A stretch of 64,000 bases of DNA from Miscanthus floridulus (lineage: Eukaryota; Streptophyta; Magnoliopsida; Poales; Poaceae), in assembly GCF_019320115.1 (NCBI RefSeq), contig NC_089584.1, positions 55,982,852-56,046,851 of the forward strand. Reading direction: 5' to 3'. The notes under the pieces are model-generated. The model saw only the letters and a program-made list of their open reading frames with translations. It ran no database searches and had not been told where the DNA came from. The translations under genes were made by a program, and so were the position numbers. Below are positions 10,391 through 21,500 of this stretch, piece after piece (within the stretch, counting starts at the first letter, position 1; the number at the start of each line of letters is the position of its first letter).

Positions 10391-10707
10391 GGGATGCGCT
10401 TCTCCCATCAAAGTAGGGACTTTTGACCGAACAATACAAGAACACACACATACAAACACTCAAGCGGCTACGAAGCTCTTGACCTCTTTTCGACCCTTCC
10501 ATCAGAGACTTGGGACTAGTCCCTCTCTCGATCATTTGTACCCCTTACTACAGATCATTTACAATGCTAATAACACGAGCCGCAACAAACTAGATGTAGG
10601 GACATTCGGCTCGAACCAGTATAAATCTTGTGTCCTTTAGCGCACCATCCGAGCCCAACACGCATTACTATAAATTTACTTGCCGGTGCTCGTACGAAAC
10701 ACCGACA

Positions 10708-11474
10708 GCACTCTAGAAGGACTCACCAGCGTTGATCCAATGTCATTGTGACCAATGGCCAAGATGAAGCTGCCTAGGATCCATGGGCCCACTATCATTG
10801 ACTTGGAGGGCTAAACCAACCTATAGACCCCCTTTCTAACCAAAGTAATCGACCTACCTTCCATGAAACCGCCTTTGAGGAGCAATCAAGGGCCTACGAT
10901 GCAAAGGCGGTGACATCCAACATTGATCGACACCCAAGGACATTGTCAGACGCCTAAGGAAGCTCCACTACCTTCCTTGATGGCCTATAAGTATCTCCAC
11001 TGCCTCTACACACTATAAAAGGTGCAGTGGTGCTCAGTGGAGAAGGGCCCCATTCATATTCATGCATTCCAATCTTCTCCAAGCTCTCTAGTTTAGAGTA
11101 GTTCTAGAGTAGTAGCTTAGGAGTTGAAGTAGAGCTAGAGTGGAGCTTCTTTAGAGTCCAAAGAGTCTTCTGGGTTTGGTATAGCCCTTTTGTAATTCTT
11201 TCATTTAGCCTTTACTTTACTTAGTACTTTATTCAGTATTATTGCTTTGCTTTGTTTGAGTTCTAGTTCATTAGTGTTCATTATCATAGTGAGCTTAGGT
11301 GCTTGCTCTTAGCATTAGTATCATAGGTTACCTTTTGTTTAGTGTTCATTCATTAGTACCGGTTCCATTGTCTGGTTAGGGTGCTTTGATCTCATTTCAT
11401 CAGAGCTTGGATCAAAGTAGTAAGTTTATAGATTAAGCATGGTGCTTAGGCTATAGATAACCTATGGATATGAC
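10708..11474 (+). other. LTR-like segment with TATA box, interrupted by the Athila-like element (copy A)
   Basis: No ORF. TATAAAAG at 11014-11021 is followed by an A/T/G-rich leader of the kind seen in plant LTRs. Its right end and the bases after the inserted element (18193-18275: GGTAGTTGGCAAGTGGTGAT) resemble the inserted element's own LTR (GGTAGGCAGCAGGTGGTGAT near 17852). It is therefore probably an older LTR of a related family, used as a target. Confidence 0.5.
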
Positions 11475-12823
11475 TGTTGGTGGTCCTTAACTCCTATTTC
11501 TAAACACCAACTCTCAAATAAAATCTACACAAATGGTCACCAAACTTAGAATTAAGGCTTAAAACAAATCTTTTCCACAAGTTTTGGTGCTTATTCATTT
11601 GCAGGAGGACATGTCAGGATTACATAGAAGAGCCTAAAGTATACAAGAAATGCAACATTGTAAACATCCGACATGAGCCAAAGGGGACATAGCCCACTTA
11701 CCGACAGAATTAAGGCCCAAAGAAATGGAGAACAAGGCCAAATTCCAACCAAACCATCTCAACTCCATGCAACACCACCATGGGCCAAGTCTAGGTTATC
11801 ATAGAAGATAGCCCAACAAAGCTAGGCCAATTTGGAGCAAGCCATGGTGCCACCACACCCCCCACTAAGACCATTTGGCCCTAGCTTTGGTCGGTGGACT
11901 CATACCACCTTGCCCAACATCGGTGGCAAGGTGCTCGATAGATTCAATGTACCTAAATGATGGTTTGAGGTCAGTTTGCTCCTTCCATATGGGGATCAAG
12001 CACATTTCCAAGGACCCCCCTCCTCTCCATCTATAAAAGGAGGACCTCTCCCCTCCTCACAACAACAACACACAAGAGAGGAAGAGCACCATAGAAAGAG
12101 CAAGAGCAACACTGCTCAATGGGCTTATGCCCTAGCTAGCTCTAGAAGAGAAATAGGGAGAGATGTGAGGGAAGAGTTTGGGGAAGAAGTGTTGGGCTTG
12201 TTAGTAACCTTCCCCCGCTTGTACCTTGACAAACACAAGCTTGTAATTCCATGGGTATTTAGTAAGTGTTCGTGATTCTTATGATTCAAAGCCTTTGAGT
12301 AGTTATGTTATACTCTTACTTGTTTGGGGTTCGTCATCCATCCCCATGGTAGATGCTCTAGTATAGGACTCCTTATAAAGATGGGTGTTCCTAGCTGATG
12401 CTAGAGTAGTAGTCGATAGCGTAGACATGGTGTCTAGGCTAGCGGTTACCTTAGTTTTCCTCATACTCTTCGGTTGACGGGTAGGCAGTAGGTGGTGATA
12501 GCCCTATCCATCCCTTGTAATCTCCCACATTCGAGTATGATGTAGAGCCATAGACTGGCATCGACCAACAGACTAGTTGCAATCCGGTGCCCGAAGTAAG
12601 CAAGTAGAAGTAGAGTTTATCATCTTATTGACCCAAAAGCCATAGGAATCCATCTCTACCTTTTCCAACTTTACCCCTTGTGTTGTCCTTGGACAAATTA
12701 GCTAGAAGAAATACCTCCAATCCCTATGGAAATATGATACCCTGAATACTTCCAGGTGAAAGCTACAATGGTAATTCCGTATGCTTATGGATTAACTTCT
12801 GTAGACGTTAAGAAACACCAACA
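11475..12823 (+). repeat. 5' LTR of Athila-like element (copy A)
   Basis: Starts TGTTGGTGGTCCTTAACTCC and ends AAACACCAACA. Length 1349 bp. TATAAAAG at 12032-12039 within CCATCTATAAAAGGAGGACC. A short ORF in this region (MLLPYGDQAHFQG...) is part of the LTR promoter region, not a gene. Confidence 0.9.
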
Positions 12824-12830
12824 AGTTTTA

Positions 12831-12848
12831 TGGCACCATCGTCGGGGA
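12831..12848 (+). other. Primer binding site, tRNA-Asp type (copy A)
   Basis: TGGCACCATCGTCGGGGA begins 8 bases after the LTR. It matches the complement of a tRNA-Asp 3' end (TGGCGCCGTTGCCGGGGA) at most positions; the differences are mainly transitions. Athila and Tat elements commonly use this primer. Confidence 0.7.
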
Positions 12849-12917
12849 ACGATTGCTATTTTCTTCAAACCTAGTTTGTCCTAAAAATATTTTCTCTTAC
12901 CTCTTTCACCACGAAGC

Positions 12918-13488
12918 CAACCTCAACTTCATACCCTTCCACTTCAAAGGAGGAGTTCCCTAAGCCTCTTTCAAAACCTAACCGTTCATCTGGCTATGAA
13001 CTCCACACTAGTCTAAAAGCCGTGGTTCGGGCACAACCCTTCTCTAGTCTTGATAGCGAAAACACATGCAATCACCTGCTAGAGTTCAAGGAAATATGTT
13101 CATGCCTGAGCATCTTAGGCATGACACAAGAAAATCTAAAGTGGACATTGTTTCCCTTCTCTCTCATAGGGAAGGTGAAACAATGGTACACATTTTCCCC
13201 ATGTCCCATATCGTCTCTCAACCAAGGGCGATCCAGTGCGAGAAGGAGTCTATAGGTGTAGCATGGGCCTGGTTTTCAATGTTAATACAAGACGGCCCAA
13301 ATTTGTCTTTACCCAATGGTGTGATTTTGCATCTCTTTTGTTTGAGTCTCCACATAGATGCTGACCTACGGCTAGACGTGACTGTCGGAGGTCAGCTTAT
13401 GCATAAACCTATGATGGAGCAAGTGAAGTTCCTTGGAAACTTCCTAAAAAGGCATGCTTCCTTCGTCATGGAAACTAGAACCTTCTAG
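12918..13488 (+). pseudogene. gag remnant of Athila-like element (copy A)
   Basis: Typical Retrotrans_gag reading: FSSLDSENTCNHLLEFKEIC, then LKWTLFPFSLIGKVKQWY, then LSLPNGVILHLFCLSLHIDA and LDVTVGGQLMHK. The first half is in one frame to about 13255. The second half continues in another frame to TAG at 13486-13488, so there is at least one frameshift near 13210. A clear start codon is not visible. In life this protein would form the particle that packages element RNA. Confidence 0.75.
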
Positions 13489-14224
13489 GCAAAAGTCATG
13501 TCGAGTGTTGAGGAATCCTCATTAGTCAAATACAAACTCATACCACCTTAGGTTTGACTTATGAGCCCTCACCCAAACCACAAACATCAAAGGAAAGAAT
13601 GCTTCATCCTTCAGAGGTTAATATCATGTCTGAATTCCATGCGAAAACCCTTTTGGGCAAAATGTCGCTAGTCTCGACCAACAAACTCTTCAAAAGTCCA
13701 TCAAGACTCATTTTTAGTGTTGTGGGATTTCCAAGGCCATACCCATCATAATAGATAAAATCGAGGTTCAACTAGTCTTCCATGTTTTTGCCATCCTCGA
13801 GTTTGATCTTCTCATAGTATACCCTTTTGAAAAGTTTTTACAAAAAGAACCAGGGAGCCTAAAAGACCTATTCAAGTAGGTGAAGTTCATATCCTCGTCC
13901 ATTTCCCAAGAGTTTCCTTGTGAAATAGAACATCCTTCATCACCCTCGCTCAAACTTAAGCAATGTCCCTCTAGCCGCCAAAACGTTGTTCTCGATAGTG
14001 GTCGAGATTCAACGTTAATCATGCATGATTTATCTCTTGAGATCGTAAACTCCTATGCCATGGACATCTTGCTTAGTGGCATGTGCTCCTATGAGGATTC
14101 CAACCATCTCCTAATCCTTGTTTCAAAACTATTTAGGAGAATGGTTGTGGATGCATATGTTTATCAAAAATATTGCAAATCCCATAGTTGCATCGTGGCA
14201 TTTACCTTGCAGCTTGAGCGATAA
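13489..14224 (+). pseudogene. Decayed region after gag, possible protease/linker remnant (copy A)
   Basis: Short readable blocks in changing frames: LTYEPSPKPQTSKERMLHPS near 13555, a block reading IVYPFEKFLQKEPGSLKDLF near 13815, then EIEHPSSPSLKLKQCPSS and QNVVLDSGRDSTLIMHDLSL from 13925, ending TLQLER at 14221. The ELKP-like piece resembles the linker between protease and reverse transcriptase in Athila/Tat polyproteins, but no catalytic DSG or RT motif can be seen. The block is kept nearly unchanged in copy B, as expected from duplication alone. Confidence 0.4.
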
Positions 14225-16840
14225 TGCTTTATGCTTGGTGGTGAAGCTAGGAACTACACCACCATTGATTGCTATAGGATGAAGTTCCCATGGTCGAGCT
14301 TAAGACCATAAATCAAGCATTGCTAGGAGATACCCCAAATTATCATAAAAAACTAATTTCTTCTTTAATAAAAGCAAGAACATGTTATCAAGTTAGTATG
14401 CACCTTTCGGTATTCTTGGTCGCTAACCATTTTAGGGTGAGATTAAGAAGAACAAGGGGCATACAATGCTCGAGAATGTGGGAGCTACATCAACTACAGA
14501 CCTTGATACTCTTTGGTGATGGAACACACTCAAAAGGAGACCCCCAACATTATGCACTTGACTTTTACACAAAATTCCAAGTGTGGGGGAGGATGGTGAA
14601 AACACTCACTACATGTTCTATCCATACCAAAGGATATCTAGGTTAAAAAAGAGATGATGCCAGCTCTACCTCACTAAAAAAAGAGAAAGAGTTGAAAAAA
14701 AGAAGAGAAAAATATATATGATAAAAAAAGGGGGAGAAAAAAGAAATGATATATAAAAAAAGAGAAAGAAGAAGAAGATGGAGAAGGATCATTCTCCTCT
14801 TCTAGAACTTTTCTACCACTAAGGCCCTTGGTCCATACACACTAGTTGTGTGTGTGCCCTAAGCCTTATGGCTCCCATGAGTTGCACCATATGCCACTAC
14901 TATAGCAGGCTCAGTGCATCCATCCACATACGCTGGCGGTAAGAATGCTCAGGTATGCAAAGGTAAATAAAATGTTCACCATGAGATCAATACTAGTTCA
15001 TGCTTCCCTTGTTTATGTTATAATGCTCTAGTTTGGATGTATTCTCTAGAGGTACATCCATAGGCTTTTAAAATTAAGATTGGTGCTTAGGTTAAAATAG
15101 CCTTCCTTAATCAAAATTTAACATGGTGTTGAATTCTGATTAATGAACTTTGAGGTATTATTTTCGTAACTAATGGAAGTATTCTAAAATGGAGATGAAT
15201 CAAGGCTTGGTTTATACTACAAAGTTTACATTAGCCTTGATTGAGTATACAAAGTCTAGTGAACAAATAATAATAATAAAATAAAGATAATAGATTAATA
15301 GATAATAATACTGATAATAATTAATACTAATAATGAAAAAATAGGCTTCTCGGTGTTCAAACCGGTAGAGCCTTTGTTATTCCTTTATTTTTGTTTCCTG
15401 ATCAAATAAATAGGCACAAGAATAAGTGTGGGGGAGATCTATAGGCGCAACTAGCACACATTCGAAGATCTCCCACCAACATGTTGCACAACCATTAGAC
15501 GATTCATCATGAAAGAGGGATAAGACAAAAGGTACCAGAGAGGATTGGCTAAACATTAGGTTAAGCCAAACCACCTCTGATCCCCTCAGCTCCTTCTTCC
15601 TCTTCAATGTTGGTGTGTGCAACATTACTCCTCATCTCTCCTAAATTTTGGAGTTTAAAATTTAAAATTTGCATACTTTTTATTCCTTGCTAATATTCCT
15701 ATAACTTGTGAACAACAATCATAGGAACCCCATGTTATCTAAGTAATTGGAATATGAGATATAGTGGGATGAAAATGAACCTTGCTCTCTCATGTGAAGA
15801 CCTTGGGATTTATTTTGCAAAATCAAAATTCAAATAGCATGCTCCTCAATGATATTCAAATTCCTACCAAAGCCATATCTAGTGAATAGAACTTAAAACT
15901 TCCAAATTTATGCTACTTATTCCTACATTGAGTTTTATCAAGTCTTGTTGACCCTTGTTGAGAAAGTTATCATGCCCCCAAGATCAAGATCATGTACACC
16001 CACATACAAAAGCTATTACTACTCTGGGAATACGCTAAAACATGCCTCTATCCACCCAAAATTCTGCTCCTACACTTGGAGTAGACAAAAAAAATTTATT
16101 AGAAAAATACTCCATGTTTTACAAGATAGTGATCTCTCTCAATATATGGTTTAACAGACATGGGCTATGCAAAAGTATGTAAAACAAAAAAAAATTGGAC
16201 ACATGAAGGTCCAAAAAGGGATACATGAAGGTCCCAAGGTATTGAAATAAAGAGAAGATGAGCACATGAAGGCTCATAAAAAGAAATGAAATGATAGCCA
16301 TGTCTCAGAATAAAACGCTAGAGAGAGATCACTCATACAAAAGGAGTATAGTATAGATTTAGAAATATTTTATCCACACATTTGCACTTCTTGATCTAAG
16401 GGTATGACATCTTTCTCCTTGGATCTAAGCTTTGATTCAACAAAATATGCAGAGTAAGTATGCCTTCATATCTTTTCATACCCAAAGATCCATATAAGCT
16501 TTTTAGAAATAGGAAAGAAAGAAGGCAACAATATGATATGCCTTGGTGAGGAACCAAACACATATATGAATGATTTGAGAGAATCATTTGAGGAGCTAAG
16601 CTATGATTACATTTTCAAAATCAAATGAAAACCCAAGTTTCTAAGCTGCTTGATGCAAAGGGATTTGAATCCATGCTATTCCATTAATGAATTACCCAAG
16701 ATAATGTGGTAGACACTTCAAAGTTCATAAGTTTAGGTGAAGCTTGGAATAACTTGTATGCAGATGTCATATCAAGGAGATGACCCACCTTAGCCCTCAA
16801 CTTTACTCGAGGACATGCAAAGGGCTAAGTGCGGGGGAGT
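14225..16840 (+). other. Non-coding interior of Athila-like element (copy A)
   Basis: No supported gene. It holds an A/G-rich tract (14645-14785, runs of AAAAAAGAGAAAGA type), a TAA-rich microsatellite-like stretch (15265-15340), AT-rich sequence, and the polypurine tract GGGCTAAGTGCGGGGGAGT directly before the 3' LTR at 16841. This is where pol would lie in an autonomous element. Confidence 0.6.
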
Positions 16841-18192
16841 TGTTAGTGCTCCTTAACTCCTATTTCTAACTACCAACTCTCAAATAAAATCTACACAACT
16901 GGTCACCAAGCTGAGAATTAGAGCTTAAAACTAATCATTTCCACAAGTTTTGCTGATTATTCATTTGTAGGAGGACATGTCAGGATTATATAGGAAAAGA
17001 GCCTAAAGTATACAAGAAATGCAACATTGCAAACATCTAACATGAGCCAAAGGGAACAAAGCCCACTTACCAGTAGAATCAAGGCCCAAAGGAATGGAGA
17101 ACAAGGCCAAATTCCAACCAAAGCATCTCAACTCCGCGCAACACAACCATGGGCCAAGTCTAGGATATCATAGAAGATAGCCCAACAAAGCTGGGCCAAT
17201 TTGGAGCAAGCCATGGTGCGGCCGCACCACCATCAAGCCCATTTGGCCCCAGCTTTGGTCGGTGGACTCATACTGACTTGCCCATCATCGGTGTCAAGGC
17301 GCTTGCCATATTCAATGTACCTAAATGATGGTTTGAGGTCAGTTTGCTCCTTCCATATGGGGATCAAGCACATTTCCAAGGACCCGCCTTCTCTCTAACT
17401 ATAAAAGGAGGACCTCTCCACTCCTCACAACAACAACACACAAGAGAGGAAGGGCACCATAGCAAGAGCAAGAGCAACACTACTCAATGGGCTTGTGCCC
17501 TAGCTAGCTCTAGAAGAGAAATAGGGAGAGATGTGAGGGAAGAGTTCGGGGGAAGAAGTGTTGGGCTTGTCAGTGACCTTCCCCCGCTTGTACCTTGGCA
17601 AACACCGGCTTGTACATCCATGGGTATTTAGTAAGTGTTCATGATTCTTATGATTAAAAATCTTTGAGTAGTTAAGCTATACTCTTACTTGTTTGTGGGT
17701 TTGTCATCCATGGCCATGATAGATGCTCTAGTAGAGGTCTCCTAATAAAGATAGAGGTTCCTAGCTGATGCTAGAGTAGTAGTCGATAGCGTAGACATAG
17801 TGTCTAGGCTAACGGCTACCTTCGTTTCCCTCGTACTCTTCGGTTGAGGGGTAGGCAGCAGGTGGTGATAGCCCTATCTGTCCCTTGTAACCCCCATGTT
17901 TGGGTACGACATAGAGCCATAGACTGGCATTGACTGGTAGACCAGTTGCAATCCAGTGCCCGAAGTAAGCAAGTAGAAGTAGATTTTATCTTCTCATTGA
18001 CCCAAAAGCCATAGGAATCCATCTCTACCTTTTCCAACTTTACCCCTTGTGTTGTCCTTGGACGAATTAGCTAGAAGAAATACCTCTGTTCCCTGTGGAA
18101 ATACTATACCCTAAATACTTTTGGGTGAAAACTACAACGGTAATTCCGTATGCCTGCAGATTAACTTTTGCAGACATTAAGAAATACCAACA
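16841..18192 (+). repeat. 3' LTR of Athila-like element (copy A)
   Basis: Starts TGTTAGTGCTCCTTAACTCC, ends AAATACCAACA. Length 1352 bp. About 24 differences to the 5' LTR in the first ~238 bases by eye. TATAAAAG at 17401-17408. Confidence 0.9.
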
Positions 18193-20666
18193 ACGGCTAG
18201 GCCTCTGTATAGATTGTGGTAGTTGGCAAGTGGTGATAGCCTTGTCCATCCTCTGTATTCCACCATGATAGGTCTAGTTATTAAATCGTACGGCTCATGG
18301 CAATCCTCGTGTCATCCACCAAAATTCCTATTTTGGGATGTGACTTAGAAAACACTAAATAACATTAAATGGTTTTATTATTTTTCTAAAATTTCCCAAC
18401 ATTAGTTAAGTTGTTGATATTCTAGATAGTGGAAAATGTGAGTTTCTAAAATTTTTGCAACTCAATTTAATGGTTTGTTTATGCCTTTTCATAGTGTTTA
18501 TGTTTGAAAAATAAATTTAAATGTTTTCAAATATGCCTAGGGTTTGATCCTAATTTCATCTCCCCAAATACCAAATCAATATCTAAAACTCCAATCAACT
18601 CTTTTGCTGACATCCTACAAAAATCTAGCATGACCCGTTCTCTCTTTCTCTCCTTTCTTTTCATTCTCAAGCTCTTAGCCAATTTGGTGTCCATGAGTTC
18701 TTTGGGCCAATCTTTTCTCCTCTCTCATACACTCATACAAATGAATCTCAAATTGAGTTGAAGACCACACTTTCACCTATCCCAGCATGGCAACCCATAC
18801 TTCTTCTTTCCTTTGCTAATGGACCAAAGCCATTTGTTCATGCACCTTCTCCCATCTCATGCCCAAATCCATAATATTAGCCCACTTCCAAACCTACCCT
18901 GCAACCCCTCTTTTCACTAATGGATCTAGCCAAGTGTCTTCTCTTGTTTTGGGCCAAGTCCGGATCAGGCCAACACACCTCTTGTAACAACATGGGTTTT
19001 TGGTGCAACCCAAAAATACGAACTTTTTAAATTTTTCCATGCAATGTGTGTTGAATGTAGTCGCTAGGTCAAATCCAAGTAAAACTATTCCCATCCTGAC
19101 CTAACTTCAAAATCCAAATTTCAAAATCATTTTTGCAACAAGCCACTTATCATGGAGTTGACCAAGTCAACAACATGACAAGAGGTATTTTCTAAACAAA
19201 ATATTTTTGGAAGCAAATAAGCGTTGGTCGAACTCAAGCTCCGCTCCAATTCAACTTGTCAACTCTCATGATTTTGATTTATATCTAAACCAAAAACCCT
19301 AACTCTATTCCCTCCCCTTAGTTCAAAGAGACTTTGCAATATAACTTGATGCACTCATATAATCTAGTTGCATATTGGAGTGCCTTGAGTTAGTTTTTAT
19401 TGGGTGTTTATTGTTTGATTGTAGGACAAAATAGTTGTAGAAGAAATAGAAAATCCATTAGAAGAAAAGGAAAAACCCTTTATCCTTTACCCCTAAACCA
19501 GCCCCGCCTACCCTCCTTTTCCCTCATCCCACATTGGGCTAGCAAGCCCCGCTCGCCCACGAGCAGCCCTACTGGCCCAACCCATCCTGCACCTTCCCTC
19601 TTGGGCCTCGGCCTCCCTCATGGCCCAGCCATAGCCCAGCTGACCCAAGCCACGAGCGCACCCATGCTAAAACCCTAGAGTCACGTCGACGTGCACCCAA
19701 GAGCTACCGCCACTGCTACCTATCTAATCCCGTGCCTTGGTGTCCATATCAGCAGCCGCGGGATTGACACCGCTTGTCCTAGAGCTTGCATACATGCCAG
19801 AGATGGCCGCTCTACCCTAGAACCCTAGCATGGCACCACTATAAGAAGAGCAGCCACCATCGCCCTCACTCTTTTCCCCATCAACCACCATGAGCTCCCT
19901 CACCTCCACCCTCTTCCTCATCATGAACTGGAGCATTGCTGCTCCTTGTTGAGGGCAGCACCACCCTAACGTGTCCATGCCTCACCGTGCCACCATGACC
20001 CTACTTCGACACCACCCGAGCTTGCCACAGCATCGAGCCACATGACTTCATGATGTAGGAGCCCTACCTTGCTGTCATGCTGGACCTCATTAGCAATACA
20101 CCGAAGCCCATGCTCCATCCCTACAACACTGAGGTAGGGACCTAGAGTGACATCTCTACACCTCATCGTCATAGCCGAGCCAAGCCCAAGAACCTAATGC
20201 GCCCTCTGCTTCAACACATGGCCATGCTTTCACCATCAAGCCCTGGCGACATCCGTCTCATCGCCTCAACCCCAAGCCTACCTCCATGACACCGAGCTGC
20301 TCTCCATGGCCATGAGAAGCATCGATTGCCCATGACCACGCTGTCGACCTCACCATGCTCTGCCTCATCCTTAAGCTCCTACACCAGCACACCAGCCTCA
20401 CCATGGAGGAGTTGCACCAAGCCCCTAAGCACCCTAGCACCCTCTACTTTGGCCTATACCACATCACTGAGCCAAGCCATGATGACCAAGCCTTGACCTA
20501 AGAATGTCCTACTAATAGTGATCACGATGATGACCTAGCAGCGACCTACCTCAACCTAGCCACCCTACTCTGCCATCGGCCACCACGGCGTCACCTAGAC
20601 CACCCCTGACAAGCCTCGACCTCTCCAAGCCACGATCGTGGACATCATGTCTGGTTGCTACCCCTT
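18193..20666. other. Unassigned repeat DNA flanking the Athila-like element (copy A)
   Basis: The first ~80 bases resemble LTR sequence. 18280-19480 is AT-rich without ORF, and 19490-20666 is GC-richer with CATGCC/AAGCC-type sequence and many stops. The compositional change resembles that inside large grass Tekay-type LTRs, so a decayed LTR is possible. No protein motif is seen. Compared with copy B it has one extra 28-base piece near 19145 and lacks about 6 bases near 18480. Confidence 0.4.
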
Positions 20667-21500
20667 GGTGCAGCGCCCTGTATATTTCATCAGCGAGGTG
20701 TTATCCGACTCCAAAACCCTACTCCCAAATCCAGAAACTCCTCTACACCGTCCTCATCACCAAAAGGAAGCTATGCCACTACTTCGAGTCACACCCCGTG
20801 ACAGTAGTACGTCGTTCCCCCTCGGCGAGGTCATCCGTAGCCATGACGCTATGGGAAGAACCACAAAGTGGGCACTCGAGCTGATGGATCAGGGCATTTC
20901 TTATACCCCCCGAACAGCGATCAAATCCAGGTACTGGCTGACTTCATCGCGGAGTGGACCGAGGTTCAGATGCCACCGAGCGCCGTCGATCAAGAGTACT
21001 GACAATGTACTTCGATGGATCACTGATGAAGAAGGGCACCGGGGTAGGACTAGTTTTTGTATCTCCCCTCGGGGTCCACATGAGGTACATGGTTCGGCTC
21101 CATTTCCCCTCATCAAACAATACTGCAGAATACGAAGCGCTCGTCAATGGCCTATGAATCACCATCGAGCTGGGCATCCGACGCCTCCTTGATGTCAAGG
21201 GGGCGACCTCAGCCTGGTCGTCAACCAGGTCTTGAAAGAGTCATGCTGCCACGATGCCAAGATGGAGGCATACTGTCAAGAAGTCCGACGGCTAGAGGAC
21301 CAAGTCGACGGCCCTCAAACTCAATCACATCCCAAGGTGCCTCAACGAAGCAGCCGACATGCTTGCGAAAGCAGCCTCCGGGCCGAGAGCCAGTCCCGGT
21401 AGGCGTCTTTGCCAGCGACCAACAAAAACCCTCGGTACGCTATACAGGGTCGGAACAAGCCAATGATGGTCCATCTAGTCCGACCTAGGGGCCGATTCCT
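20667..21500 (+). pseudogene. Tat pol remnant: RNase H and second RNase H (copy B)
   Basis: VQRPVYFISEVLSDSK marks the end of the RT/RNase H connection. It is followed by LLYTVLITKRKLCHYFESH. The second RNase H is readable (FDGS near 21011, NNTAEYEAL near 21116), but several one-base indels break the frame near 20725, 20930, 21000, 21195 and 21300. CAG codons are kept at 20888 and near 21226, where copy A has TAG. Confidence 0.78.

Larger units (their letters stand above)
1..10707 (+). mobile_element. Tat-lineage Ty3/gypsy retrotransposon, 3' part (copy A)
   Basis: The window opens inside pol. What is visible is the end of RNase H, a second (archaeal-like) RNase H domain, integrase, a 3' region of about 7.2 kb with antisense ORFs, and the 3' LTR (9255-10707). 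The double RNase H and the antisense ORF in the 3' region are known marks of the Tat lineage (Grande, RIRE2, Retand relatives). The 5' LTR, gag, protease and RT lie outside the window. The 5 bases after the LTR are GCACT. The matching left target copy cannot be seen. Confidence 0.85.
9255..10707 (+). mobile_element. Tat 3' LTR (copy A), 1453 bp
   Basis: Starts TGTCGGGGACCTAATACCGG after the polypurine tract and ends GAAACACCGACA, so it has TG...CA ends and a short TGTCGG/CCGACA inverted repeat. It contains an array of about 30-bp half-units (9385-9690) and a TATA box at 10383-10390. It is 32 bp shorter than the copy B LTR because of a deletion near 10170 (after AAAGACT). Confidence 0.88.
11475..18192 (+). 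mobile_element. Athila/Tat-like Ty3/gypsy element, gag-only (copy A)
   Basis: Complete structure of 6718 bp: 5' LTR 11475-12823, tRNA-Asp-type primer site at 12831, gag remnant, long non-coding interior, polypurine tract, 3' LTR 16841-18192. No reverse transcriptase or integrase is recognisable, so it probably depended on a partner for movement. Flanks are ATGAC (left) and ACGGC (right); copy B reads ACGAC and ACGGC. This fits one 5-bp target duplication decayed by transitions. The two LTRs differ by about 10% in a short hand comparison, so it is an old insertion. Confidence 0.85.
1..20666. repeat. Direct segmental duplication, copy A (left end outside window)
   Basis: Copy A matches 20667-41446 in the same order and orientation. 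Anchor pairs are 8/20721, 9255/30050, 10707/31534, 11475/32302, 16841/37643 and 20666/41446, so the offset drifts from 20713 to 20827 through small indels. In a hand-compared stretch of about 235 bases near 13020 I count about 6 differences, mostly C/T or G/A. The unit must extend about 46 bases left of the window, because copy B starts slightly earlier within the Tat pol region. Confidence 0.93.

Noticed and set aside
11976..12275. ORF starting MLLPYGDQAHFQG, found four times in the window
   Set aside because: It lies inside the Athila-like LTR across the TATA box; its four copies are the four LTRs, not a gene family.
14645..14785. A/G-rich tract as a possible polyadenylated insertion (LINE or SINE tail)
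   Set aside because: It lies within the LTR element interior, and no LINE or SINE body or target duplication is visible beside it.
18504..18761. Plus-strand ORF with Phe/Leu-rich stretch, possible membrane protein
   Set aside because: It sits in AT-rich repeat DNA and has no promoter or motif; copy B has it only because of the duplication.
20667..20720. Junction as a new Tat element insertion
   Set aside because: There is no LTR, primer site or target duplication at 20667; the Tat sequence starts in the middle of pol, so it is a rearrangement breakpoint.
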